From assembly GCA_017311185.1 (NCBI GenBank), contig JAESUZ010002393.1:1-64000 (forward strand): a stretch of 64,000 nucleotides of DNA. Direction: 5' to 3'. This DNA is from Proteles cristata cristata (lineage: Eukaryota > Chordata > Mammalia > Carnivora > Hyaenidae). Shown piece by piece: positions 21,149-31,465 of the stretch (the stretch's first letter is position 1; the number at the start of each line of letters is the position of its first letter). The notes under the pieces are model-generated. The model did no database searches. It was not told where the DNA came from and saw only the letters and a list, made by a program, of their open reading frames with translations. The position numbers and the translations under genes were made by a program.

Positions 21149-22022
21149 CTGCAGGCAGAGAAAGGCCCACGGCCGCCCTGTGACAGGCTGATCCCCCCGC
21201 GGGACGCGTGTGCTCACGGGGCTCAGAGACATGGGCCAGGTGTGCACCGTGCACAGATTGGACGCCCTTACACCACCTCCGAACACACCGGCCCCGCGGC
21301 TTCCAAGTTCCGTGAAATATTAAACAAAACCACCACCAGCGATTCATTCCGTGCCTCTTAAAACCTCTTCAAATCCACGTCCAGCCGTTTGGCCCCCCGA
21401 CTTTTCATCTGTAAAGGGCACTTTCCGTAACGCACCCCGAACCAGGCACCAGGGCAGCCGAGGCCTTCGCAGCGGCGGGCGGGCGGCGCCTCTAGGGAAA
21501 CGTCCCTCCCCCGTAGGGCACAAGCCGAAACTGGTCGACACCATCGTTATTCTGCGTGATAGCTCTGCTTTGTCCCATCAGAGGCAGGCTCTGCGAGGAC
21601 TCCGTTCAAAGCGCGTCACTGAAAGCAGTCGCTGGGTGTCACTCACTTACACATAATGTACCAGCGCTGTTCTATGAGAGCAACAGCGATTTAACAATTC
21701 CTAACGGCCACGTGACAAGGCGTCTCCGAGAACAGGGAAGCAGTGGACGGACATTCAAGGGTGGAGAAGCCGCGGGGGACTCAAACCCGGCTCCTGGCTT
21801 CGCGGCTGTGGGCCTGTGTGTTAACACCTGGACCACGATTACGAAACCATTAATTCTATGGGCTACGCTGAGGCGGCAGTACCCACTTTTATTAGCGGAT
21901 TAAGTTACAGAGTGAAGAGGAGTCTGCTCCTCCTGCCACGGTTGTGTTAACGTCACGGAAGTGTTTATGAGCAACGCATTTAGACGTAAGTGTAGTAGCT
22001 GAGAGAACTTCGATTTCTTTTA

Positions 22023-22237
22023 TTAAAAGTTTCAAATGTTTATTCATTTTTGAGAGAGAGAGCGAGCGAGCGAGCAGGGGACGGGCAGGGGGAGAGGGAG
22101 ACACAGAATCCAAAGCAGGATCCAGGCTCTGAGCTGTCAGCACAGAGCCCGACGCGGGGCTCGAACTCAAGAACCGTGAGATCGTGACCTGAGCCGAAGT
22201 CAGATGCACAACTGACTGAGCCACCCAGGTGCTCCCT
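22023..22237 (-). mobile_element. Felid tRNA-Lys SINE, minus strand, with target duplication
   Basis: The reverse complement shows a diverged head, GAGTTCGAGCCCCGCGTCGG, CTCTGTGCTGACAGCTCAGA and a CT-rich tract with a GAGCGAGC variant. ATTTCTTTTA at 22013-22022 and 22238-22247 forms the target duplication. Older form, no four-base insertion. Confidence 0.95.
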
Positions 22238-22301
22238 ATTTCTTTTAAATACAGAAATGACAATCCAATTAAAAATTTCTTCTAAAAACTCCACTTATCT
22301 T

Positions 22302-22529
22302 GGGGCGCCTGGGTGGCTTAGTCGGTTAAGCGTCCGACTTTCGCTTAGGTCATGACCTCGCGGTTCGTGGGTTCGAGCCCCGCGTCGGGCTCTGTGCTGA
22401 CTGCCAGCTCAGAGCCTGGAGCCTGTTTCAGTCTGTGACTCCCTCTCTCTCTGACCCTCCCCTGCTCACGCTGTCTCTCTCTCTCCTAGAAATAAATAAA
22501 AATAAATTAAAAAAAAAATTAAAAAAAAC
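22302..22529 (+). mobile_element. Felid tRNA-Lys SINE (insertion subfamily) with perfect target duplication
   Basis: Near-consensus head GGGGCGCCTGGGTGGCTTAG, variant CCGACTTTCGCTTAGGTCAT, GGGTTCGAGCCCCGCGTCGG, and the insertion form GCTGACTGCCAGCTCAGAGC. CTCCACTTATCT flanks it exactly at 22289-22300 and 22530-22541. The perfect duplication and low divergence indicate a recent insertion. Confidence 0.98.
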
Positions 22530-22614
22530 CTCCACTTATCTCAAATATAAAATGCTTTTCTTTCATATTCATGTAATTAATAACCCCTTTTAAATTGAAT
22601 TTTATTTTTAAATT

Positions 22615-22824
22615 TTTATTAAAAGCATTTTTTAAATGTTAGTTCATTTTTTACAAAGACCAACGGCAAGCGGGGAGGGGCAGAGAGAGGGAGACACAGA
22701 ATCGGAAGCAGCTCCAGGCTCCGAGCTGTCAGCACAGAGCCCGACGCGGGCTCGGACCCACGAACCGTGAGATCGTGACCTGAGCCGAAGTTGTAAGCTT
22801 AACCAACTGAGCCCCCAGGCGCCA
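22615..22824 (-). mobile_element. Felid tRNA-Lys SINE, minus strand
   Basis: The head at about 22824 is GGCGCCTGGGGGCTCAG-like on the minus strand, followed by a TTCGTGGGTCCGAGCC block and CTCTGTGCTGACAGCTCGGA. The plus-strand A/T-rich sequence below 22650 is its tail. I did not find a clear target duplication. Confidence 0.92.
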
Positions 22825-22856
22825 CTTTCAACTGTGTTTTAAAAACAGTCGTGTCC

Positions 22857-23073
22857 TGGGGCGCCTGGGGGCTCAGCCGGTTGAGCGTCCGACTTCGGCT
22901 CGGGTCATGATCTCACGGTTCTGGAGTTTGAGCCCCGCACTGGGTTCTGTGCTGACAGCTCAGGGCCTGGAGCTGCTTCTGATTCTGTGACTCCCTCTCT
23001 CTCTGGCCCTCCCCTGCTCATGCTGCCTCTCTCTCTCTCTCTGGTCTCAATAAATAAAACATTAAAAAAAAAC
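22857..23073 (+). mobile_element. Felid tRNA-Lys SINE with target duplication
   Basis: Head GGGGCGCCTGGGGGCTCAGC, body TTTGAGCCCCGCACTGGGTT, CTGTGCTGACAGCTCAGGGC, CT-rich tract and an AATAAATAAAAC tail. CAGTCGTGTCC occurs at 22846-22856 and 23074-23084. Older form without the insertion. Confidence 0.96.
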
Positions 23074-24699
23074 CAGTCGTGTCCAGGATATTTTCCTCTT
23101 TCCACACTGACTTATGTTCCCGCGTGGGGAGATCAGTTGGTACCATTAAGGCTCCTCCTCATGTATCGCTTATATTGGAATTTAATGGAAGTCGCTGCAG
23201 TGTTCATGAAAACGCCCATGAATAAATATGAATTGTGCCCAAAGCCACACACTTGCATTTTCCGAGGTGCAAATCCCACAACGAGATGAGCATTCAAGGC
23301 ATGTGTCCCTCTTGCAGCCCCCAGGCCCCCCGACCTGCCCGCTGAACTGGCCCTTCCAGCACATAACGGTTTAATGTGTCTTTAGAAGCTGGAGAAGCTC
23401 ATTGAGGCCATTACGAAAATGAGGAGAAACACAGATTTTATGAGTGTAATAAAAATACAATGATCTAGACCATAAACTAATCATCTAACACTCGGCTTGT
23501 GCCACCCAAGTGTGACGTTAGGAAGCCCTCACTTGCAGAGGGGTCTCGAGCCGCGCGGCCCGCTCATTGGTCCGCACGCGGCGCTTCCATTCCGGGCCCG
23601 CCCGGCTCTCTGAAGACTTGGTTAAGATTAAATCCAAATGAAACTTAATTTAAACAAACAATCCCGAAGGCACCCTTGGGGATAATATTTCTTTTTAGGT
23701 CACGGTGTGCGGGAGCTGGGAGGGGAATTTACTAAATCAAACAAACAGGCGGCCGGCTCGGCGGCGGCATCACAAGGCGGTTGGCGGCTCCGAGCGCGTC
23801 GCAGGCGGGGCCTCACCTGTGCGCGGTGCCTGGCGCGGGGCCTCACCGCTCCGGGCAGAAGGTTAGCGTGGGTCCCGCTGGCGACGGGCAAGTTCCGGCT
23901 AACTCAGCTTCCGTTTATCCCGGGGACAGGCCCCCCCAGTGCCCCTCGCCGGGCCTGGCTCCTGTGGGGGCAATGCCCAACTCCAGGAGGGCGCTCTCTG
24001 TGCGCCAGTCCTCCTCCTCCAGGAAGCCAGTCGGCTCGGGGTCCCACCGGAAGTGAGCGGGGGTGTCCCGCGGGCGTACTGGTCTGCGGTCCTGCCCATG
24101 ACCCCTTGTCTGGTGTCAAGTGGATCACTTTTCCCAAACGGGAAGCCGGCGCTTCCAGCCCTGGATCGAAGCAAAGCTGCCGACACGCGTTAAACTGCGC
24201 CTCGAGGGCTGGACGGCGGGTGCAAGTTGGCGGCGCAGTGCTCGGAGGCCGGGGTCCCCCTTCCTGGGGAGCTTCTCGAATGCCCTGGGGCCGCTGCTCA
24301 GAAGCCCGCCCGGAAGGCCCAGGACGCCCCCATGCTACCGCTCTGCACGGCCCCGGGGTGTTTACGTCCTGCCAACCCTTCCTGGCGACAGTGCGCTCGC
24401 GCTCAGGGACGGATGGGCCTGCTCAGGGTCACGTGCACCACCTGCCGATCCCGCGAGACCACGTGGGCCAGGCTCCCTCTCCAACATGACGCAGAGAAGA
24501 CACTCATGGCGACACAGCTGCCCGTGGGGGCCTGTGCACGGCCTGGGCAGCAAGCGAGGAGGTAACAACATTCAGTGGTTTAGACACGTGGCTCACGGGG
24601 CTGCTGTCTGATCCAGCCCAGTGAGTCTACCGCAGCCTTGATAAGAAAAGCCGTATTGCTTTGTTCCAGGTCCGATTTTGTCTCCAGAAGAAGGGGTGG

Positions 24700-25040
24700 C
24701 TGTCCTCACCCTTGGTACCTGCGGATGTGACCTTATTAGGGAACGGGGCCTCTGCTGATGTCACGGGGTTAAGAAAGGTCACAGGCGGGCCTAACCCAGC
24801 ATGACGGGGCCTGGTAAGAAGAGGGAGCCCCGTGCGGAGGCACACGCGCACGGGGAAGCCAGTGAAGCCGGGGCGGAGACGAGTCGCTGGCCGCAGGTCC
24901 AGGACCGCGGGGGGCCGCTGGACCGTGGAAGGACGCCCCTCTGGACACCAGCGGGCCCGCGGCTCTCAGAGTGGGCGCTGCTGTTGCTGTGTGGCCCCCA
25001 GCCTATGGAGACCTGTCGTGGGGGCCCCAAACCCTGCAAC
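24700..25040 (+). mobile_element. MLT1-like (ERVL-MaLR) LTR fragment
   Basis: GCGGATGTGACCTTATTAGG, GCAGATGT-like CTGCTGATGTCACGGGGTTA, GGCGGGCCTAACCCAGCATG and TAAGAAGAGGGAGCCCCGTG follow the order of the MLT1 LTR. The rest is GC-shifted and hard to align. No internal viral genes are present. The boundary with the adjoining DNA transposon near 25045 is approximate. Confidence 0.6.
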
Positions 25041-25045
25041 GGCCC

Positions 25046-25310
25046 CTGAGCATCGTGGGGGTGGGGGGCCCACCTCTGCGCAGTCGAAAATCCAGGTTTC
25101 ACTTTTGACTCCCCCAAAACTCAGCTACTAAGAGTCTTACTGGTGATAAGCAGCAGATTGGCACGTATTTTCTCTGCTCTATGTATGGTTTGCTATATTC
25201 TCACAGTAAGGGAAGCTGGAGGAAAGAGAAGGTTGTTAACAGAGTCGTAAGGAAGAGACTGCGTTTAAGGCGCTGTCCTGTCCAGCATCCACGCGGAGTG
25301 GCCCCGGGCA
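25046..25310 (-). mobile_element. Second Tigger/MER8-like element, inverted relative to the first
   Basis: CGCAGTCGAAAATCCAGG, TTTTGACTCCCCCAAAAC, CAGCTACTAA, GTATTTTCTCTGCTCTATGT, ATTCTCACAGTAAGGGAAGC and CGTAAGGAAGAGACTGCG correspond, in order, to the reverse complement of the element at 19405-19740. The right part fades after about 25270. Termini are decayed and no transposase frame is present. Confidence 0.78.
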
Positions 25311-26780
25311 GCTCAGACCCTGCTTCGCACCCGCTGCGCGCCGCCCTCCCGGGCTCGGGCACCCGCTCTCGGCCGCACCTCCTGACCTAGTGAGAGCACG
25401 TGGAACAGAACCTAGTGCCTCTTCCTCCAAAGTCTGTTTTGAGTCCTAACTACTCAGCAAACCAAACTCTTTCAAAGCCCCGCTGAGAGCTGCTTCAAGG
25501 AGAGACGGCCCGGCCGAAGCAGCAACCGCCCAGGCCGTGCTCTCTGCCAGGCACCCAGCCCACCCCCCAGGCGTAAAATCTCTCCTTCCTGTACCTAGAT
25601 CTCTTGTGATGTGTCCCTTTCCACCTTACGTCATCCCTATCACGTGCCCACGTTTTCTCCCACCAGGCTGGCATCTCCGAGGAGACTGGACGCTGGGCTG
25701 CCTGCCGTCTCCATCCTCCGCGGCAGCCCCGACCGCGATGCGGGACAGTGGCCGCTTGGTTGAAAACAATACGTATGTTTCGAAGAGGTCATTTGAACAT
25801 GTCTGTAAAGAGACAAATCGGAGAAGAGAGTTGCCAAAGCCACACCGGGGGGCGTCCTCGCAGGGCCTGCTTACAGTACAGGACAGCTGTTCATTTTCTA
25901 GTTTTTTTTTTTTAGCACATAAACCGTTCGCGCTCCTGCGGAGCAGCTGGCACGAAGTAGACGGCTCCTCCCGAGCGGGCGCCGCACCCCTGCATCCCGA
26001 CTGCACGCTCGTTTCTGCTGTAGTCGCGGTCGTAGGTTGAACAGAGATGATCTTAAGCCTGGCGCTGAGGAAGGAGGCAGACTCGTATTTTTAAGTAATG
26101 AGAAGTCAATTTTGAGGTTCATAGCACGTGTGTCTTACTCCTTGTGAGCTCAGAGAGGCCACTGAGCTCAGCGTGGGCCTCGGGAGACCAAACAAGAAAG
26201 AACCAAAGGCTCTGCAGCACCTTTTGCAGGGGACACGCCCCTGCCCCGCCCAGAACACAGGCTCCGCGACCGGCGCCAAGCCCTCCGAGGCTCCGGCTGC
26301 TGCTGTCCTGCGGGCACGGGCTCTGTGTCAAAGCCCGCATTTTGGGGACAGTGATCTAAGCAGGTGATGGGCAATGAAATTTCTCTTACGTCTTCCGTGC
26401 GACTCACAGTGCACCCGGCTGACCTGTTTCTTGCTAAACAAATACGCCGGCGTGGGCTTCCCTTCGAGATAGAGCGATGACGGGGTAGAGGAAGGTGACG
26501 GCGCTAGCGGTGCTGGCGGTGGGTGGGGAACGCGCAGGGGCGGGTGGGCAGGTGAAGGGGGTCCTGAGCCCAGCCCGGGCACAGACACCGTGCGGCACCC
26601 CGTACACAGCAGCCCCGACCTCTGGAATAGCTTTGCTCCGGCAAGAAAGACTTTTCTTCAAAAGCTGAAACGGCCTGCTTGGTTGTCCAGCACACGGGAC
26701 TCGGCCGGGTCAAGCACCTGTCACTCGGGGGTTCCCGGGGTCAGGACACACCCTTCTGACGGGACGTCCTTACCCCACCG

Positions 26781-26840
26781 TGAGCGGCCACCGTGACGGT
26801 GGTCACCGTGGCGGAGGTCACCGTGGCGGTGGTCACCACA
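26781..26840. repeat. 18-bp GGTGGTCACCGTGGC repeat, about three units
   Basis: CGTGACGGTGGTCACCGTGG continues as two further units GCGGAGGTCACCGTGGCG and GTGGTCACC. The unit contains the palindrome GGTGACC/GGTCACC. Short array, no coding role. Confidence 0.85.
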
Positions 26841-27406
26841 GGGATTTGCCCGGACAGGAAGTTACTGCACCTGAGGGGCCTGCCTCTGCTTGGGGCACCC
26901 GGAGCCCCCAGCGGTTCACCGTTCAGGGTAAATGTGCGCCTGACGCAGTTTATCCTTAGGCAAAGCGCCCTGCTCGGGCGGCCGCTCTTCAACAGGGGGA
27001 CCTGCCATCAGGGCATCAGATCCAGCTGTGAGTCCCAGAGGAGGAGGAGGAAGGGAAGGGGGGTGAGGCTGGTGAGGAGGAGAGGTGGGCAGGGAGGGAG
27101 GAAGGGGGGAGAGACAGGGAACCAGGACCCTTGGAAGCAGGACGGAGAGCCTGTGCCCCGCTGGGGCCCACGGTATCCGGTGAGAAAGAAACTCGGAAGA
27201 CGTCTCTTCGCCGAGGCCGGAGCTTGAGGTTCGGCAGGACCGTGCGCTCTCCACCGCGGTGCCTGGTGGAACCCCCAACCCTGGACGCCCCTGCCGACCG
27301 GGGCTTTCCACCCCCAACTTTAAGTGTGGCAGCGTGACACAAGTTTTCTCCTATCTCTAAATGTTTATGACTTACGTACCAGAAATCCCACAAGACGAAA
27401 TATTTG

Positions 27407-27600
27407 AGGGGCGACTGGGTGGCTCAGCCGGTTAAGTGTCCGACTCTTGACGCGGCTCAGGTCATGGTCTCACGGTTCCGGGACGGAGCCCCCCGTCGGG
27501 CTCTGTGCAGACGGTGCAAAGACCGCTTGGATTTCTTTCTCTCCTTCTCTCTCAGCCCCGCCCTGCTCACACTCTGTCTCTGTCTCTCTCTCAGAAGAGT
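27407..27600 (+). mobile_element. Diverged felid tRNA-Lys SINE
   Basis: Head GGGGCGACTGGGTGGCTCAG, then a CCGGTTAAGTGTCCGACTCT block, a damaged box B (GGGACGGAGCCCCCCGTCGG), CTCTGTGCAGACGGTGCAAA and a CT-rich tract ending near 27600. It lacks an A-rich tail and a clear target duplication, so it is older. Confidence 0.9.
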
Positions 27601-28514
27601 AACGGGGCTGCCCTCCGTCTCCCTGCCAGACCTGGGCTGTGAGGGCAGGGCAGGCGCACAGCAGCCCGGGTCCCCGTCCGTGCAGGCCTCCGGGGCTGGG
27701 GCGTGGGCACTGCCGGCTCAGGCCCTGCCACTCCTCCTGTGTCCTGGCCCCCCCGGCCCCCCCGCGCAGACACTAAAAAATAAACGCGCTATTTAAACCA
27801 AGCCCCTGGCTTCTGGAAAGAAGTGTGCGTCCCCGGCTAAGACTTCACAGCAGAAAACCTTCAGAGGGTGGAAGACAACGCGACCGAGGGCTGTTTCTCC
27901 TGCTGAACTGCCGGCAGCGAGTGTGATGCTGCTCACCGGGCGCCCGACGTGCCCGCTTGGCCCTGGCTTCCGTCTCACAGAGCTCGTTCATCAGGCAGGG
28001 CGGGCGCGGCTCGAAGTTCGCGAGTGTCCCCTTGGCGGGGCTGCCCTGAGGGGACAGGCGAGCGCACCTCGGGGACGTCCCGACTCCGGGGGCGGGGGCG
28101 CTCGCGTACGTTCACATCTGTCAGCGGCCCTCACCGGCCTGAGCTCCTGCGTACAGACGGCCACGCCGCCCAGGCTCCCCCACACGTGGTGGGCACACAG
28201 GGAAGCTGCCACGCGGAGAGCCCGCGGTTCTGCCGCGTCCTCCGAAAATATGAGAAGAGGGATGACAGGCAGCCAGCTCCCTTCCCAGATAAGGGTTCCC
28301 TGAGGACAGGGTGGGGGTGACGGACCGCATCGGGGTCAGCTGGAGCAGCGCCCGTGGCCGGGGTGGCAATGACTGGCTAAGTTCCCCAGCCCCACCCCTT
28401 CCTCCCACTCCCCAGCTTGTGTCTCAGAGATGCCTTTTCTCCCAGAAAGCTGTTCTGATGCTCCTTTGGAGTCGGCTGGCGCTGCGCTCGCCCCCTCAGG
28501 CCCCACGCCCCCCG

Positions 28515-29425
28515 GCAGGTGGACAGAGCTCACTTCCCTGGGGGGGCCGTGCCCTCCAGCCCCCAGCGTCCCCCGCCCCCCCCACCGGCGCACAGAGCTC
28601 ACTTCCCTGGGGGGACCGTGCCCCCGGGGAATGCTCTGCCCCCCCCCCCAGCGTCCCCGCCCCCCCACCGGCGCACAGAGCTCACTTCCCTGGGGGACCG
28701 TGCCCCCGGGAGTGCTCGCCCCCAGCCCCCAGCCCCCACAGGTGCACAGAGCTCACTTCCCTGGGGGACCGTGCCCCGGGGAATGCTCGCCCCCCAGCCC
28801 CCGCCCCCCACCGGCGCACAGAGCTCACTCCTGGGGGGACCGTTGCACCCCCGGGGAATGTCTCGCCCCAGCCCCCCACAGGTGCACAGAGCCACTTCCC
28901 TGGGGGCCGTGCCCCCCGGGAATGCTCGCCCCCCAGCCCCCCCAGCCCCCCCACAGGTGCACAGACCTCACTTCCCTGGGGGCTGTGCCCCCGAATGCTC
29001 GCCCCCAGCCCCCCAGCCCCCACAGGTGCACAGACCTCACTTCCCTGGGGGCTGTGCCCCAGGGAATGCTCGCCCCCCCCCCAGCCCCCCCACAGGTGCA
29101 CAGACCTCACTTCCCTGGGGGGCTGTGCCCCGGGAATGCTCGCCCCCAGCCCCAGCCCCCCACAGGTGCACAGACCTCACTTCCCTGGGGGCCGTGCCCC
29201 GGGGAATGCTCGCCCCCCAGCCCCCCAGCCCCCCAGCCCCCCCCCACAGGTGCACAGAGCTCACTTCCTGGGGGGCCGTGCCCCGGGAATGCCCCCCCCA
29301 GCCCCCCCCAGCCCCCCACAGGTGCACAGAGCTCACTTCCCTGGGGGCCGTGCCCCAGGGAATGCTCGCTCCCCCAGCCCCCCAGCCCCCACAGGTGCAC
29401 AGAGCTCACTTCCCTGCGGGAGCCC
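28515..29425. repeat. Approximately 70- to 85-bp C-rich minisatellite
   Basis: About twelve units each contain GGTGCACAGAGCTCACTTCC, then CTGGGGGCCGTGCCCCGGGG, GAATGCTCGCCCCC and a variable CCCCAGCCCC run. Units differ mainly in the length of the C run and in AGAGCTC versus AGACCTC, the latter clustered in the middle units. Frames of 311, 371 and 396 codons on plus, and several on minus, stay open because the array has few stop triplets. The minus-strand transcript is G-rich here. Confidence 0.97.
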
Positions 29426-29599
29426 CGCCCGTCCCTGCACCTTCTTCCTTGTAAGGAGTGCAGGTCGCAGGAAGCATCCGAATCTGACGGCTCTGGGTTA
29501 ACATGTGCCTCCGGCTGGCCGTGTGGGTTTGGGGAGGTCACGTAGACCCCGCTCCCCGGACATCAGCCTTCTGTAGGAGGGGGTCATGGCTTTCTCTGA

Positions 29600-29760
29600 C
29601 TGTGGTAAAATACACATGACACACAATGTACCTTTTTAGCCATTTTAAGCGCAGTTAAGGGGCGTTAAGCACACCCACATTCCTGTGACTGTCAGCACCC
29701 CCATCCCCAGAAGGTGTCATTTTCCCAAACCCAAACTGCCCCCAGGGAACTCCAACCGCC
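29600..29760 (+). mobile_element. Ancient LINE-derived fragment
   Basis: GTGGTAAAATACACATGACA, TACCTTTTTAGCCATTTTAA, GGCGTTAAGCACACCCACAT and GTCATTTTCCCAAACCCAAA match, in order, a widespread old mammalian L1 3'-region sequence as I remember it. No frame is preserved. Confidence 0.55.
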
Positions 29761-29874
29761 CTTGCGCTGCCCTGCCCCCCCCGGCCCCTTCCCACCTCAC
29801 ATGGGGGGACCCAGGGTCTCAAGTTCATCCTGGGTCAATGGGGGTACTGACTGAAGTCTCTGTCTGAAGCGCCT

Positions 29875-29920
29875 GCCCAGGGTTGAGCAGACAGTAAGTG
29901 CTCAATTAGTGTCATTCCCC
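29875..29920 (+). repeat. MIR 3'-tail fragment
   Basis: GCCTGCCCAGGGTTGAGCAG followed by ACAGTAAGTGCTCAATTAGT resembles the MIR tail with its conserved AGTAAGTGCTCAATAAAT motif. Very short, so only a tentative call. Confidence 0.5.
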
Positions 29921-30624
29921 TCTCTTCCTGCCCCTTTCCTCACATTAACTTGGACTTAAACGTCCCCTTTGCACACGTGCGTGTGTGTCTTTCCCTCAGA
30001 GAGGCTGTGCAGGCCCCATTACACACATGGGGGCATCGTCCCAGTGAGGACACGCCGTCCCGCCTCAGGGGCCGGGCCTGCGGACGATGGGCCTTGGTCA
30101 CCTTCTCCTTCCCTGCCCTCCCGACCCCGCAGCCCTCCGCGCGCTCGCCGAGCAGCTGGGCGCCTGCGGGCTGCCAAAGGCTGCGTGGGTCCAGTGTTCG
30201 CTCCTTCCTGGAGGTTCCCGGAGACGCAGCACGAGCCTCCGGGTTCTGGCCGTGCTGGGCCTGGCTCGCGTCCCTGGATGACCACCTGCACCGACCCTCA
30301 CCGCCCCTCCGCCCACCCTCCTCCTCTGTCCGCCCGCCCGGCGGCCTCTCTCTGGACTCCCGCGGCGGCCACGTGTCCGTACAGCAGAGCACTACGAGGG
30401 GCTCCACTGCCACTCTCCTTAGCCGCTGTCCGGGGTGGGACAGCGTCTGCCAGGGGCCATGCGCACTTGGAGCCTGTGAACGTGACCTTCTCTGGAAGGT
30501 CTGCAGAGGAGGCCACACAGGTCACAACGGACCCTAGGTCTAACGACCGTGGCCTTCCAGGAGGAGGGAAGTTTGCGGACAGAAGCACAGACACCCTGTG
30601 GGCAGTCACCACGCGGATGCGGGC

Positions 30625-31350
30625 AGTGGTGGGAGCAGTGTGTCCACGAGCCGTCCACAGCGGGAGTGGTGCGTCCACGAGCCGTGCACACTGAGCAGTG
30701 CATCCATGAGCCGTCCACACTGAGCGGTGCATCCACGAGCCGTGCACACTGAGCAGTGCATCCATGAGCCGTGCACACAGAGCAGGTGTGTCCACGAGCC
30801 GTGCACACTGAGCAGTGCATCCATGAGCCGTCCACACTGAGCGGTGCACACTGAGCAGTGCATCCATGAGCCGTCCACACTGAGCGGTGCATCCACGAGC
30901 CGTGCACACTGAGCAGTGCATCCACGAGCCGTCCACACTGAGCGGTGCATCCACGAGCCGTCCACACTGAGCGGTGCGTCCACGAGCCGTCCACACTGAG
31001 CGGTGCATCCACGAGCCGTCCACACTGAGCAGTGTGCCCATCCACACTGAGCAGTGAGTCCACGAGCCATGCACACTGAGCGGTGCATCCACGAGCCGTC
31101 CACACTGAGCAGTGAGAGCCGTCCACGAGCTGTCCACAGCAGGAGCAGTGCCACGAGCACACAGCAGGAGTGGTGTGTCCACAGCAGCCATGGTGTGTCC
31201 ACACAGAGCCATCCACACAGAGCAGTGTGTCCATGAACCATCCACAGAGGGAGCAGTGCATCCATGAGTTGTCCATACTGAGTGGTGAGTCCACGAGTCG
31301 TCTACACTGAGCAGTGTTTCCACGAGCTGTCCATACCGAGCAGTGCCATG
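30625..31350. repeat. 29-bp minisatellite (GAGCCGTCCACACTGAGCGG units)
   Basis: The basic unit is GAGCCGTCCACACTGAGCGG plus TGCATCCAC, with common variants GTGCACAC for GTCCACAC and AGCAGTG for AGCGGTG. About 24 units run from 30640 to 31350 and decay at both ends. Minus-strand frames of 219, 323 and 366 codons (CTARG, SVDGSW repeats) are open only because of the repeat. Confidence 0.97.
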
Positions 31351-31394
31351 ACCAGAAGCCGGCCACGGAGGCACAAGCAGGTCCTCCCACATCC

Positions 31395-31465
31395 GCATTC
31401 GGACTTCTGGCCTCTGAGCGCCTGTGCTACTTTGTTACAGTGGCCACGGCAGCCACAGAAACGTT
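31395..31465 (+). mobile_element. MLT1-like LTR 3'-end remnant
   Basis: ATTCGGACTTCTGGCCTCTG, then GTGCTACTTTGTTACAGTGG and CCACGGCAGCCACAGAAACG resemble the last part of an MLT1 LTR. Only about 70 bases are recognisable, directly after the minisatellite. Confidence 0.45.

Noticed and set aside
28311..29545. Three overlapping plus-strand frames of 311-396 codons
   Set aside because: All are products of the C-rich minisatellite; no frame is favoured and no domain is present.
30298..31398. Minus-strand frames of 219-366 codons with a regular peptide repeat
   Set aside because: The peptide period equals the 29-bp DNA repeat cycling through frames; no start, signal or domain context.
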